From Pyricularia pennisetigena (lineage: Eukaryota; Ascomycota; Sordariomycetes; Magnaporthales; Pyriculariaceae): a stretch of DNA of 64,000 nucleotides. Each line of letters starts with the position of its first letter. Position 1 is the stretch's first letter. Position numbers and translations under genes: made by a program. Location of the stretch: the NCBI RefSeq assembly GCF_004337985.1, contig NC_043742.1, forward strand, positions 6,758,641 through 6,822,640, in the 5' to 3' direction. A model generated the notes under the pieces. It was given only the letters and a program-made list of their open reading frames with translations. It was not told where the DNA came from and searched no databases. This document shows positions 1-11,760 of this stretch, in pieces.

Positions 1-497
1 CGACACCAAAAGGAATGTTAGGTGTTAATTGGTTCAAGGTTTTAATGCAGTTGGTATATTGATGCCCAAACTCCGCGAGCTGCGTGCTTGCTTTCCCTTC
101 CATGTGATAGTAAAAGACGACTCCAAAAGAACCAGGCTCCCCCCGTCCGTGTAACCCAACAGAACTAAAAAAACTAAAAGTCGAACCCTAGTATACAAAT
201 AAAAAAACAAATGAACAAAATTAGCAATGTGTCTTGTTCAACGCCTTGCATCGCCCGTCTTCCTGCTTAGCAACCACGAAGCTGCTACCGTGTTGGTACA
301 ATCCATCCGTCGAGTATCAGGATGGAAAGAGCCGAGCCCAAAAATCTCAAAAACTAAAGGTTGTTCGTGACACTGTAAGAAAGGTCTTAAAATCATAAAA
401 TCTCATCAAGACACGAGCGCAGTCTTGTCTTCTCACACCCGTTTTGTCTTCCTTTACGTTAACGCGTAATGTCCCTCAGCCTTGTGGAACCATGTCG
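1..497. other. 3' flank of the large low-complexity gene
   Basis: This is non-coding sequence downstream of the minus-strand gene that ends at 498. It is moderately A-rich, with short runs of A and no convincing ORF, tRNA or repeat. It probably holds the 3' UTR and polyadenylation region of that gene. I did not find a perfect AATAAA on the minus strand close to the stop. Confidence 0.5.
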
Positions 498-3400
498 CTA
501 CCTGTATGTCCCAACATGGCTGGCGGCAGCTGACCCCACAAAGCTAGGAATTCCGCTTTCTCGCCGTTTGCTCAGGCTGCTTGCCCTATTATGCCCAAAC
601 GTAAACTGTCGCTGGCTTCGATCTTCTGAAAGCTTATCTGTCGCGATGCTGCCGGCATCCCTCTCTGGCGTAGAACGATCGAAATATCTGCGGCCCGGGA
701 CGGAAGATTGAGCTGCTGATGGGGCCATCAAACGCGAGTTAAGCGACGAGGAAACCAATCGCCTCCTCGATTGAGACACACTCAAAAGGCCCGATGCCTC
801 GGAGCTTGGCGCAGGTTGTTGTTGCTGCTGACTCCCCGTGTAGTCTCTTCTGAAAGCACCCAATTCCGTCGCGGCACGCGATGGAGCTCGCACGCGCGGT
901 GAATCATCCTCATCTTCCACATAGGTTGCTCTCTGGCCTCGAAGCAACAGTGAAGTCTTTCGGCCCTCGTCTGGCTCCTCTGTCCCGGCTCTACGTGTCC
1001 TCATCAATAGTGACGGTTTACGACCACCACTGGAATCCTCAGGCTCCTCGGTGCCTGCTCGACGTGTTCGCGATATAAGGAGTGATGATCTCCTGCCGGT
1101 GCCTGGCGTCGACGGCTCGGCATTTGGCGTCGCCGGTGACATTGCGAGCCGAGGACTTGAAGACACGCCCGAACTTAGGAAAGTCGCCCTTCGCTCATCC
1201 GGTCTAGCCAGTGTACGTGGGCTGATTGTCGTGTTGATTCGGGACAGCCCAACTTCGGAAGCAGCGACTGTTCGTCGTTGACCTGCCCCAGTAAGTGATG
1301 AAAAAGGCCTAGTTGGACTCGCCGAAGCCGCTTCCTTATCACGAGGCGTCTCAGGGCCTGCCGAGTTTTTCCGCTGTGCGGCCTCGTCCGCCAGCGACAA
1401 GCACATCTCGGTCAAACTCCTGCATATGCTGTCCGCCTTGCGTCGCAGCTGCCTATCTGTCACATTTGAACCGCCCCCAATAGTGCTAGCACCGCTCGAG
1501 ATGGGGCCCGGCTGGCCGACAGAGCCCAGCATTTGGGCGAGCGACATAACTTCCGAGGCCGCGGACTCGAGAGCACCAAACGCATCATTATTCATATAGG
1601 GTCGAGCTTTAGCAACAGCTGATAGAAGAATGGGCTGCGCTTCGCGCTGTGAAGATGTAGTACTACTAGCATCTGCAGCCAGATGTACACCGGGTCGTTT
1701 AGGTGACACCGACATTGTTGTGGCATTGGTAGTCGCAGTCCTGGGTCTATCGTCCGAGACCCTCGACATCGCGTGTCCTGAAGTCGCAGGTGTCTTCCCA
1801 GTAAGTTCAAGCCTGTGAATCCGGGACCTGATATCATCCAGTTCGTCCCAGACAGTCGACGGAGCCGCTGTAGATGCCGACGACTCGGTTCCTTCCGCCG
1901 CATAACCATTGGTTACCTCGGATGCCTGAGGCTCAGATTGCCTTGGCACCAGAGGCGATGAGTTGAAAGTGCGCGTATGCCCATATGCAGAACTCTTCAG
2001 CGATGCAGTTCTGCTTGGTAGCATTGAATTTTCTGTGATTGATGTTCTCCGTCTAGAGTGGGAAAAGAAACCGTCTGGCGTATCCTGAGATGGCGGGGAT
2101 CGTGGCGTCGCTGGAGACGATTTAAGGGCAGGTGGACCCACTAGCACTCTCGACCTGGCCCTGTCGTCAATCTGAACGGACCTTTCTCTACTGCCAACAG
2201 AACGCTGTGCCCACTCCCTCGTCGTTTGTTGCCCAGGCTGCTCGCTCGAAGACCGTTGAAAATGACTTGTCTCGCGCTGGTCAGAAAGACGTCGAGTGAT
2301 CTGAGGTGGAGATGTTGGCGTGTGTGACGGTGGTATTACAGTCGATAGCGGTCGTCGATGGAACGAACGTGCGACTCTTGACTAGTGAACGGTTAGCCAA
2401 AATTAACCAGGGCAGACAGAAGCAACACCGGCCCTGGACTAGCGGAAGCCGGACATAAACCTGAGACACAGACTGAGTTGCGATGACACAAAAACAAGCC
2501 GACCATGACATGTTCCAGATTTTTGTGCTGCCGCGACAGCGGACAACAGGCCGTCATTTGCACAACCCGTGCTGAGCGTCCCCAGATTCACACCAAATGA
2601 TTTGATACGAGACTAAAAAGCAATTCGAAGATTCAACTTACTATGGCGCTTGGTTCGTGGACCTGCCGGTCTCCATCTTCGGGCGCGGGAGGCGCATCTT
2701 CGCTTGCTATCCTCATGAAAAGATCGGCAGTGTTATCCGCGTCTGGCGTCGCAACGGCAGAATCCGGTGGCGTCATTTGAGCATCGGCAGGGGTCCTACC
2801 CTCCAACGCCCAGAGGGTTCGATCACGGTGGTTCGGGTCTCTTGAATCGTCTCCGTAAGTGCCCTCATCAAGAGTAGAACGCATTGTCTTGGCTGTGGTG
2901 TCCAGTACCCAGCTTTTTCGCGACCCCGAGGAACGAAAAGATCGAATCGGCGGCACGCGAATTACCGGAGCGTCGCTTCTCAGTGGCCTAAACGATACGG
3001 GAGGTCGTGATTTAAACTTCCGCTTGTCATCTGCCTCGTCTTCGAGGTGCGATGTCTTTCCTGCCAAGAGCCCGCGCGATCGGGTTGCCGAGTCCTTTGG
3101 GTTTGTGCCGGTCGCGGCAACCTCCACGGCCGGCTCACCTTGTTCCGTCGCTTGCCGACTCCTTGCACGCGACGAAATGGCTGTTATTTCGGAGCTTGGG
3201 TCTGAATACCGATGTCGCGCGGGGCGTGTGCTCGCAGCAGAGACGGAGGATTGTGGGGTATTTGCACTGGTATACTGTGTCCGATCGGGGTTTAAGTTGA
3301 CGGAAGACGAGTCTGCTGGCAATGAAGCGTGTCGCCTTACGGTAAAAGAGGCCTTAATTGGTCTTGACGTTGCTGTCGATGCCGCTGTGGTGTGAAGAGT

Positions 3401-4237
3401 CGCAAGTCGTTCCCTGAGTGGGCTTGTGGCGGTATTTTTTGGTATTTTGGTGGTGTTTTTGTTGTTGTTGTTGTTGATTGAGGAAGTGGGGATATCAAGA
3501 GATACCGAAGAGTTGTCGAGGCCAGGCGCCGTCAAAGTGGGTTGGGTCGAAACCGGCTTTTCTCTGCCTTCCGCAGCAGTTTCTGTCGCGGATGTTGCTT
3601 TTGTGCTGGAGTTGGTGGAGTTTGCTTCTGTTGCGTGCTCAGCGGCAGCAGTAGCAGCAGGAGCACTGCCAGGATGGGCTGGGCTAGAATTCCTCTGCAG
3701 GCTGTTCTGATGCTGCTGCTTTGATTGTGGTGGGTGCTGGTGCTCAGACGCGGGCTCGTGCTCGCTTATTGTGGAGCCAAGCGGACTCGAACTGGAAAGG
3801 TGAGTGCTGTGGGCGGGTGACACGGGAGAAATGGGGGTTTGCTGCTTTTGAGCAGGTGACTGCTTCAAGTCCGCAAATCGAAAAGCCGGCAATTTGGACG
3901 AATTGTGATTTTGACGATGCGTGTCCAAATTCTGGTGGCTGGTGTTTGACTCGGGAGTGGGAGTAGCCAATTGCTGCGAATTATTATGATAATTATTATT
4001 ATTATTATTATTAGCGCGCTGCGGGTTCGAGTTCGCGTCGGGTGTCAAATCATTCGATTTTTCGCCGAGTCCCGGTTTCCTCTGATGGTCGTTTTGGTGG
4101 TTGTCTCTCCCGTTGCTGCCGCCGGTTGTGCTACCGCCTGCACGGTTGGAACACACAGCTTGTCCGTTGACCAGATGCTTGTTGATGTTGTCGCCGATGA
4201 AGCCCCCCAAGCTGCCCAGGATCGCACTCGAAGCCAT
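498..4237 (-). CDS. large low-complexity conserved fungal protein, function unknown (1159 aa)
   Basis: Two exons: 4237-2642 and 2381-498. The 260-bp intron (2641-2382) has donor GTAAGT, branch GGCTAAC and acceptor CTAG, and both exons join in phase 0, so two long ORFs form one 1159-residue protein. The N-terminal half is disordered: Ser/Asn/Gln/Pro-rich, with an Asn run coded by an AAT repeat at about 3984-4015. The C-terminal half has the only ordered-looking parts. One is a short block near residue 710 (VWDELDDIRSRIHRLELTGK). Another is a helical stretch at about 780-870. A duplicated motif RTRRAGTEEP lies at about 970-1003. I recall similar blocks in uncharacterised Pezizomycotina proteins, some auto-named 'LPXTG-motif cell wall anchor', a label nothing here supports. 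No signal peptide or membrane segment is visible. Function is unknown; the two-exon model is fairly secure. Confidence 0.85.
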
Positions 4238-6246
4238 ATTCCGTCACTGTCTCCCTTTGGACAGGCCGTTGAAAGCCAGGTCGTTTTTCTGTCTCTTCTT
4301 TTCTTTTTTTTTTCCTTTTCCTTTTTTGCTGTCTCTCCCCCCTTTGCCGCGTCCCGCTGCGGGCGGCCCGAGCTCGAAACCTGGTGTCTCAGATGTTTCG
4401 TTCACGGTAAACGTGGTAAGCTCTTTCTCAGTATCGCATGGGAAACATTTCATAGAAACCCGGGAGGAGCCAGGTCTGTCAGATAGAGACCAACTCCCGT
4501 CTTTCGTATGGGCTTTTTGAATCAAAAAACCATGAGGTTATCAGCAGTCCAGCTGTTAGTCGGTGAGGCGTACAATAAACGGCAGCTGAGTGTCTAAATC
4601 CAGCGAGCGAGTAGGAACAAAAGCAATCAAAAGCCTGGATGTAGGCGATGAGCGAGTACAGAGGAGGAGCTCCGGGAAAGAAATGTCGGGCCCAGGCGGA
4701 ATGAGAAGACAAGGGAGGAGGGGAGGCAGCAAAACACACAAGACCGTCCAAAGTCCCCGTCAATCTATCTATCTAGCAAATCTCAATCTCAACCTAAAAA
4801 GTCATCGGACCTTCAGCTTCAGGTGGAAGTCGTGGCACCGCAGGTTTCCACTAAAACTCGCTCCTGCCTCCTTTCCCTGGGCGTTGCAGTCGTAGCGGAC
4901 AACGGGGCTAGTGTCGACCGGATAGGCAGGATAGGCAATCTCGAAAAGGCACGACGAGCAGGGGCGCCAACGACCAAGCCTATGAGGACCAGGATTGATG
5001 TGCAGCGGAGATGGGACCTTTCAAACGACGCCCTAGGCTAGCTAATGAGATGATGGCTAAAAAGGTACAGTACAGCATCCATCCATTCATATCACGCTTG
5101 CGGGGCCCTTGCTTCTTCCCACGTCGTAGTCGAGATTTGGCCTACCCGTTGCCGCAGCTCGGATTCGTTGATGGCCCCTAACGTCACTTGTCCTCTTTGC
5201 GCCATCTCCTCCAACATGTTGCAGCGGTGCTTATTTAGTCGATTCCTAGCGCAACACCAGTGCGGTGCATGAATGATGCGCTTGATCTTCTTCAACGAGC
5301 CAGTTGCCGGCTTTGACCCCTGCCGAACTGCTATATGTGATTTTGCCTAGAACACGCACGATCTCGCAACTCAAATTTGTCTAAACTAGAATGCGGGATT
5401 GTGCAGAATCAGACTGATGCTGACGTCCGATGACAGCGGCAAGCAGATGTTCGGGGATGCGGATGTCAAGACCCGTCAATACCAAGATCTCGACCAAACT
5501 GCCAACAGCTGGGCTTTTTTTTTTTTTTTTCCTCCTCTCTCTCTCTTTTTAAAATACGTTCCAACCAGTCTTCCTAATGATGCTTTGAGCAGGCTCGTTT
5601 TATTTTCAGTTGCTTTCTCCCTGTAGCTGCAAAAACAAGGGTTTTATGACCAGGTCGCTTCACCCTATACCTAGTCCAGTCGCTTCAGAGCTGACAGGGC
5701 TTCGCCACTAGCTTCAGGAGAGACCGGCGAACGGACTCGGAGACATAATCGGACAGCCGAATCGACGCGCACTCTAATGATTACTTGTCAAAGCTATGAA
5801 GGCGGGCGGGCGACAATCAGCTAGAGGCATCATCGATCTGGCAAGGTCGTTCCGAAGGAACATGCATCGCGATTGGTATTATGTTTTAAATCCTTGGGAG
5901 CTGGCGTCGAGACTTGTGAACGTATTTGCTCTATATTTCGTCTCCCATGTCCTGACTCGAATACCCCAACTCACTTATGGGGCTGCAATTTCAACATCCC
6001 GCTGTCAGACAAACCCAAAGCAGACGACACCCTGGGTCCTTTACAGGGCCCCCAGGACAGATCCCTACAGAGCACATCTCGGCATGTCGCACTCAAGGGT
6101 CTTTTATCTTTCGGAGACAGGCGCACGGTCGGATTGAGGAAACCTGTTCGCCAGGAAACTCGGCAGCAACAGCCTGAATGCCACATCGCTTGAATCATTT
6201 CATACATGAATTAGTATGGTGATTTGGAGAGGGTCTCATTCGGATC
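4238..6246. other. gene-poor stretch: promoter of the low-complexity gene and unassigned sequence
   Basis: The first few hundred bases upstream of 4237 are the likely 5' UTR and promoter of the minus-strand gene; they include a T-rich tract at about 4297-4330. Beyond about 4800 I see no protein I can name. A minus-strand frame around 5092-5330 has coding-like composition and is preceded by a CTAG acceptor-like site near 5348. It lacks an ATG, so I do not call it. A T16 tract lies at 5515-5530. Confidence 0.4.
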
Positions 6247-6497
6247 ATGATGTGGTTCAACCATCCCTACCACCGATCGGTTTGGAAGCCGATTGAGTTT
6301 GGGATTTGGTTTCTCGTGGATTTGCAGGTAAGTTTACATGGGGGGTTTATCTTCTACTCTTGCTTCGTACGAAATATTTTTCTTCTTACCCTAAGCACGT
6401 CTCATGTGAGTGATAAACTTGTGGTCAGCTGCAGAGCCTCCCTTGGGATGGAGGGGAGTGGAAAACGTTTAAAATTAGGGTGAATGACCAAATATGA
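6247..6497 (+). CDS. doubtful two-exon small ORF (49 aa)
   Basis: Exon 6247-6327 opens with ATG and ends at a strong donor (CAG/GTAAGT). A 101-bp candidate intron (6328-6428) ends in GTCAG, and exon 6429-6497 continues in phase 0 to TGA. The encoded 49 residues are unusually Trp-rich (starting MMWFNHPYH) and match nothing I recognise. There is no clean CTAAC/CTGAC branch point before the acceptor, and the ORF is short, so it may be chance or a remnant of a larger gene. It lies in the gene-poor 8.7 kb with no neighbour to give context. Confidence 0.15.
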
Positions 6498-7335
6498 CCT
6501 ATCTCTTTTCTCCTGAAGGTCCCGTCGACGCCATCTTGGCCAGCCTCCCGATTTACCCCGCTCCAAAGATAAACAAACAGCTGTGCGCTGCTGTTGCTTG
6601 AACGCAGAGCAGATGCAACTATAGCCACCAACAGTTGATGAATATATCTGGGATGAACGATGCATTATCCCATCCCACCTCATGGCTGATGCGAAAGGGG
6701 CCAGGCCGGTCTGTAACTAACCTGACTGAACAGATATCTACAGAGGTTTACTACTGTACCAAAATACCGCTACTGCGAGTAAGTCACCCAGGTCGCACGT
6801 GGTCGCGGATAGTTGATGGGTTGGTCCAATATGCCCATTGGAGATTCCGATTGCCACTAGAAACGACAGCTCCTTCTCTACTCAGAAGGCGCAGTCCATT
6901 ACTAGTGTAATAATCTAGACTAGGCCTTTCGGTGATCGAGTCTAGACTAGAAAAGAGCAAGAACTGAGACATGGGCAAGGGCGACGAGCCAACAGCAGAA
7001 TCCTGAAACCCAAGTAGTGCGAGCTGGTGGGTGATAGGCCGACTAACAATCAAGCTAAATTTCGTTCTGGACGCCACGAACCCAGACAACAGCATCTTGA
7101 CGCGATTCAATTCCGAAACGAGTGAGCGACGCAGATGACAGGAAACAACCACAGCCTCGCGCGGTCTATTTGATGGTTTCGAACTTTGAGTCGGGTGTTT
7201 TTTCCCTGGGTCTGGAACCGAGAAATGATCATACGGTACATCCTTGTTCTCCGGGCATGTCCGTCCTGTTCTTCTCGTGAACTCTGTGGTGGATGTTGGT
7301 CGTTTGATGAACCATGTACAACTTAAACCTGACAA

Positions 7336-9100
7336 AGTTCGGACTAAAAAGAATCGAGTCTGTTATCCATTTACAGGATTTTGTGTAGAATCCTTCTACA
7401 ACTATTCATGATTTACCCGAAGGGTTCTTCCTGTCGAGATGCATCGATCATGTTTGCTGTATGAATTTCCGATCTGCAATCGCAAATGTGAAAAACCACA
7501 TGGCCCATAGGAAAATCATGTTTCCTTGGTAGTTTTACCATGCGGGTTTGATACTAAGCGTAATCCCCAATGCACAGTTTGTTTGTTTTTCCGCCTCGTG
7601 CGTTGAACGGCAAGCCGAACCGTGCCTCGCCTCAAACAACGTGAATATCTCCTGATGTTGGGCGTTCAACTCACAGAACCTAATCCATAAATTAAATCGT
7701 GTATATTAAACTCAGATATACAGCCCAGGCGACCCATTCTTCGACTAACCGTCGGATTATCTAGTCTTTGACCTTTGATCCATCGCTTCTGCCCGTCATG
7801 TCGCGATAAACGACAACCCTCGGGGTGGATCACCGGCTATTTCATTCATCCTAATTGTCGCGAGTTTCGCCCTTCAGGTTTGGAAAAGGCAACACAAGCG
7901 TGTTCTGAGTTATCCCAAAAAGGATTTCACTTCCAATAATGGGTATTTAGATCTTTTTTTACTTTCCGTCCAATCCACGGAAACCTGGAGACTGGTAACA
8001 AGTCTAACATTCAGATGGAATTTGAAAAAGATGAAAATTCCCGATGAAGCTTTAAAATAGCCTGTGAAAGAAGGGGGTAATTGAATCCGTCGCAAAAACA
8101 CCCCTTTTCCATGCAGAGCGAAATGCAATACTGCAGTAAGGCGCCATCCTGATAGGGAATAGTCTGCCGGGAAACAGGGTTGGAGTGAGATCTTCCCGCA
8201 CGGTTTCTTGGCCATGATATGCAAACGTGCTTTTGTAAATTGAAGCCAGTCGCCCTGCATACATTTCAATGGACTAATTAGATACCTATTTAGGCAGTCA
8301 ACTAGTCTCTGCAAGCACCTCAAGTTGCAGGGTCTCAACGGTGCATACTGCGTAATAGAGGCATAAGGACAGCTCAGGCGCGCTTGCCCGGGCATACACG
8401 TGGACAAGCCATCAAGAGATCAGCAGGCCAGTTAAAATATTGGAAACCGCACGTTGAAGTAGAGAGATCCTTTAAAAATGCGAGAGCCACGTCTAAAAAA
8501 TCTGCTGCGTTGCCAAGATGCCGCAAGCATGTTTCGGTTGCCATCATGGCAAAATAATGGCTTGGCCATGCTGTTGATCACAAAGCCTAACAACCTACTG
8601 CGTAAGTAGATAGCGGGTGCAAATGATATATAAATGCTTTCCAATAACGTGACACTGCATTATTGACCCTTTCGCTAGCACTTGCTGGGTTCGCAGTGAA
8701 TCAACGAATGCTCAAAACACTCTCTCGACACAAAGCGGATCCTCGGTTTGATCTACTACCAGCAATGGATCGTTGACGATCGCGGAATGGAGAGGGGTCA
8801 GCCCTAGAATTAGGAATACTTCCGAATTCTGTGGAGTATCAACATCGGATATAACACTCTTTTCTTGTTGTCGTGAAGCGGCTGAACAGTTGACAGGACC
8901 AGAACTAGATGCTAGATCTAGGATGAAAACTGATGAGATTTGTTTGGCTTCGAGTCTTCTTCGGCGCAGTGGAGCCCTTCTTATCTTGCTGATACGAACT
9001 AAGAAGTTTTTTCTCATCATGGTTTCTAGATTTTCGAACGGCTTGATCTTAGTAGTTTTCTGTGCTTTCTTCTAGGCGATGCGTGGAAAATGAGATCCCC
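7336..9100 (-). pseudogene. possible remnant of an ankyrin-repeat gene
   Basis: On the minus strand, an ATG-started frame at 9020-8712 (102 aa) contains GLTPLHSAIVNDPLLVV, which resembles the ankyrin core G-x-TPLH-x-A. About 800 bp further on in the same direction, an open frame without a proper ATG (8407-7910) contains LTAVLHFALHGKG, which again resembles an ankyrin TALHxA core. The frames do not connect, and stops interrupt between them. This pattern fits a decayed ankyrin-repeat gene, but two short motif matches can arise by chance. The surrounding DNA is more A/T-rich than the confident genes. No transposon ends were found. Confidence 0.15.
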
Positions 9101-11760
9101 GGATCTAACACCCCGACGTCCTTACCGTGATTATCTCCTGACGCAAGCTAGTGGTCGTGCCAAAAGCAGTCTGTCGGACCAAGTACTCTAATGCACATGT
9201 ATTGCCTACATGACAAGTAGAGACGCGGAAGGTTGGTGCCCGGGAAAGCGGTATCTATTTTTGGCTTCCTCTTTTTTCTTTGTTTAAAATAAGCATTGTA
9301 ACCTAGGGTTTCCCATTGAGGCCTTCCTCGGTAGCCAACATGCGAGAAGCGGCTGAAGCCAAGAAAGGCATCGCCAAAAAGGCGCAGACTTTCGGCCTCG
9401 CCCGGAGCATGGGAGTTGTCAAGATAAAACGAACCGAAATGGGGTTTGGCAGCCACCAGCTGGAGACCAAAATAACTCGGCACAAATGGCAATGGCGATC
9501 TGTCAAGTCATGTTAGTCATCTCAGCCCTGTTCAAGGAGGAGCCGAAGAAAAAAAAAAAAAACAAAAAAAAAAAAAACCACCCTAGGTGGGAACGGTCAG
9601 TCATTCAACGTGTTCGTTCGGGCTGGGCATCCGGATTGATCGGTCATGTCTCCTCTTGTGACCGCGTGGCAAAGTCGGTGGCGCAACTACAAAACGACAA
9701 ATTCGGTGGGAGAAATAAAATAAAATAAACGAAGTAAACGAAATCAATAACTATAGCGAAAATGGTGTACAATCTTATCCTTCCGAAGACAAGTCTTCCC
9801 TGTCCTCCAGCGAGGAACGGCGCTTGCCGAAAGGATTGCTTACTATACTGCTTGGTTGTTGAGTCGAGCCGATGGAGAAAATCATGGGACGAAAGAAAGA
9901 TTAGAACAGAGGCTTAAGGTCTAACCCCTTTCGCCGCAGCCTCGAAACGAGGTACGGGGAATGTAAAAGGAGAATAAGGAGATTCCCGAATCAAGCGTAA
10001 ATGCATGAGTGTTCTATGCGTAAATCGCAAAGACGACTCGACTTGGAATAACTGTGTTTAATTTTGGAACTTAATTGCTCTGCTAATTGAGGCTCTATGC
10101 TTCTCTTTTTTCCCCCCCTTCAAAGAAGCCAAGGGATGGTAAGCCTTAGCCCCGACGCACGCGCGCAATATCGAACTTTTATTTTTACACGAAGGTCATA
10201 CAGTATACAAATGCTCTTATTCTGTCTGTCACCTGCGAGACAAATTTGACCGCTGGTCCACGGCCACGTTTGTGGGACCCTCGACCGAAATTGATTTGAA
10301 TCTTTGGTGGACCTCCTCCGGTCATTTTCCCCTAATTTTGTTCTGTCTCTTTCTCACACACAAACAGCCAAAACCCTGCGCGTACCAGCGGGTACAGGTG
10401 GCAGGGTAACCCGCTGTTTCAAGTTGGGCTTGGCACTTCAAATGGAGGGGGATTCTGTTAGGACAAACAGGAGGCGATCTTGTGCTTTGAGCAAGGCAGT
10501 GTGGAGCATCTTAGTGCTGCCCACCGATGCAACTGTGGGACAGTGTGTGGATGGTGGGGATATGTTTTGTATTTACTGTGTACGTCTACAGAGTCACAAT
10601 TACAAGGTACAGTGTTGGAAGACAGTTTTGCAAAAAAGTGCCTCGTGCTTGGCAGCCTTCAGCAAGGAAGAATTCAAACGCTGCTGACAAGGCAACGGAC
10701 GGCTACCTCTAAAACCCCACGAACTGAATTCTTGTCAGTGATTGATAGTGATATGGCTTTCGTGGTTCTGTCGGTAGCGTTTGTTCGCCATGATTCTGTA
10801 GCGGCTCGTCGTATACTACTAGTAGGTTAGCCAGACGTGTCATACAAACCATGACGGATAGGTACAGGTACCTGGCTTACTTTGTCAGCGTCTAAACGTT
10901 GTTGCTGTTTCAAGGTTCCTTGCCTAAGGTAAATTTTAGTACAGATCCAAAGCCCAGGAACCTTCTCGCCGACAGAAGCCAAAACGGCGGCCAACCGGAG
11001 GATTTCAGACCCGCCACAAACGATTCGTCTGGCGGATACTTTTTAATCCAAAAGCTTTCATCATTTGCGTGATTTCCATGATAAGCGCGACGGTAGCGCT
11101 CGAGCGCTCTCATTTGGCATTACTTGACCTGCCCTGGCGCGATGGATGCATTAGCTGGCAGGCGTTTGTCCCACAGGCGCGCTGGCTGCCTCAAAGAGAC
11201 GGGCACACTGCCACTTTGGCTGATGCGACCTCATGATTGAAGCAGACATTAGCATGAAAGGGGTACAATATTTTTTCTCCGCTTGAGAGATGTCAATCAA
11301 AGTTGCCACTATGCTGTCGAAGAACAGCTAATCAGACGCTTGAACGTCGCTCTCGCTCCTTTGTCTCTCTTTTTTTTTTTTTCCCTCTTCTCTTGGGAAA
11401 AATTAGATGCGGGGCCCTGCTGCGAGCCATGGGAAGGCGGCTACACAGCACGTAAGAGCAGCGGCAGCAAACCTGGCCTGAGATCTGGAATGGGGTGGGC
11501 ACACAATGAAAAGAATCAGCCAGGGGCAAGGGGAGGGGGCGCACGCAGATGATTCGCCATAGGAAAGTCCCCTTGCCGTGCGGGCCTAGTGATTGGCCAT
11601 TCTATTTTTGGCAGCGACCAAACACGCCGTGACTGGAAGCGCCAGCCCCCGCCCAATGGGGCCAACCGAGGGTCCACCCACTTGCCTTGCTTTGATGGTG
11701 CGCTGCTTCGATGCCGCCGCTATTGCTCGTTGCACGTAGTTTCCATGTACGTTACTGTAC
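9101..11760. other. gene-poor stretch without a recognisable gene
   Basis: No ORF here combines a proper ATG with coding-like sequence and a recognisable domain. A pair of A-runs split by one C lies at about 9549-9577, and a T-run at about 11371-11384. The longest plus-strand open frame (10304-10687) starts at a non-ATG codon and has no recognisable domain. Parts of it may belong to the distal promoter of the phosphatase gene at 12966. Confidence 0.4.

Noticed and set aside
2859..3395. 178-aa plus-strand ORF
   Set aside because: Antisense shadow of the large minus-strand gene; low-complexity sense codons leave the other strand open.
6784..7335. 183-aa minus-strand open frame
   Set aside because: Starts at TTG, has no recognisable domain, and about one such frame is expected by chance in a window this size.
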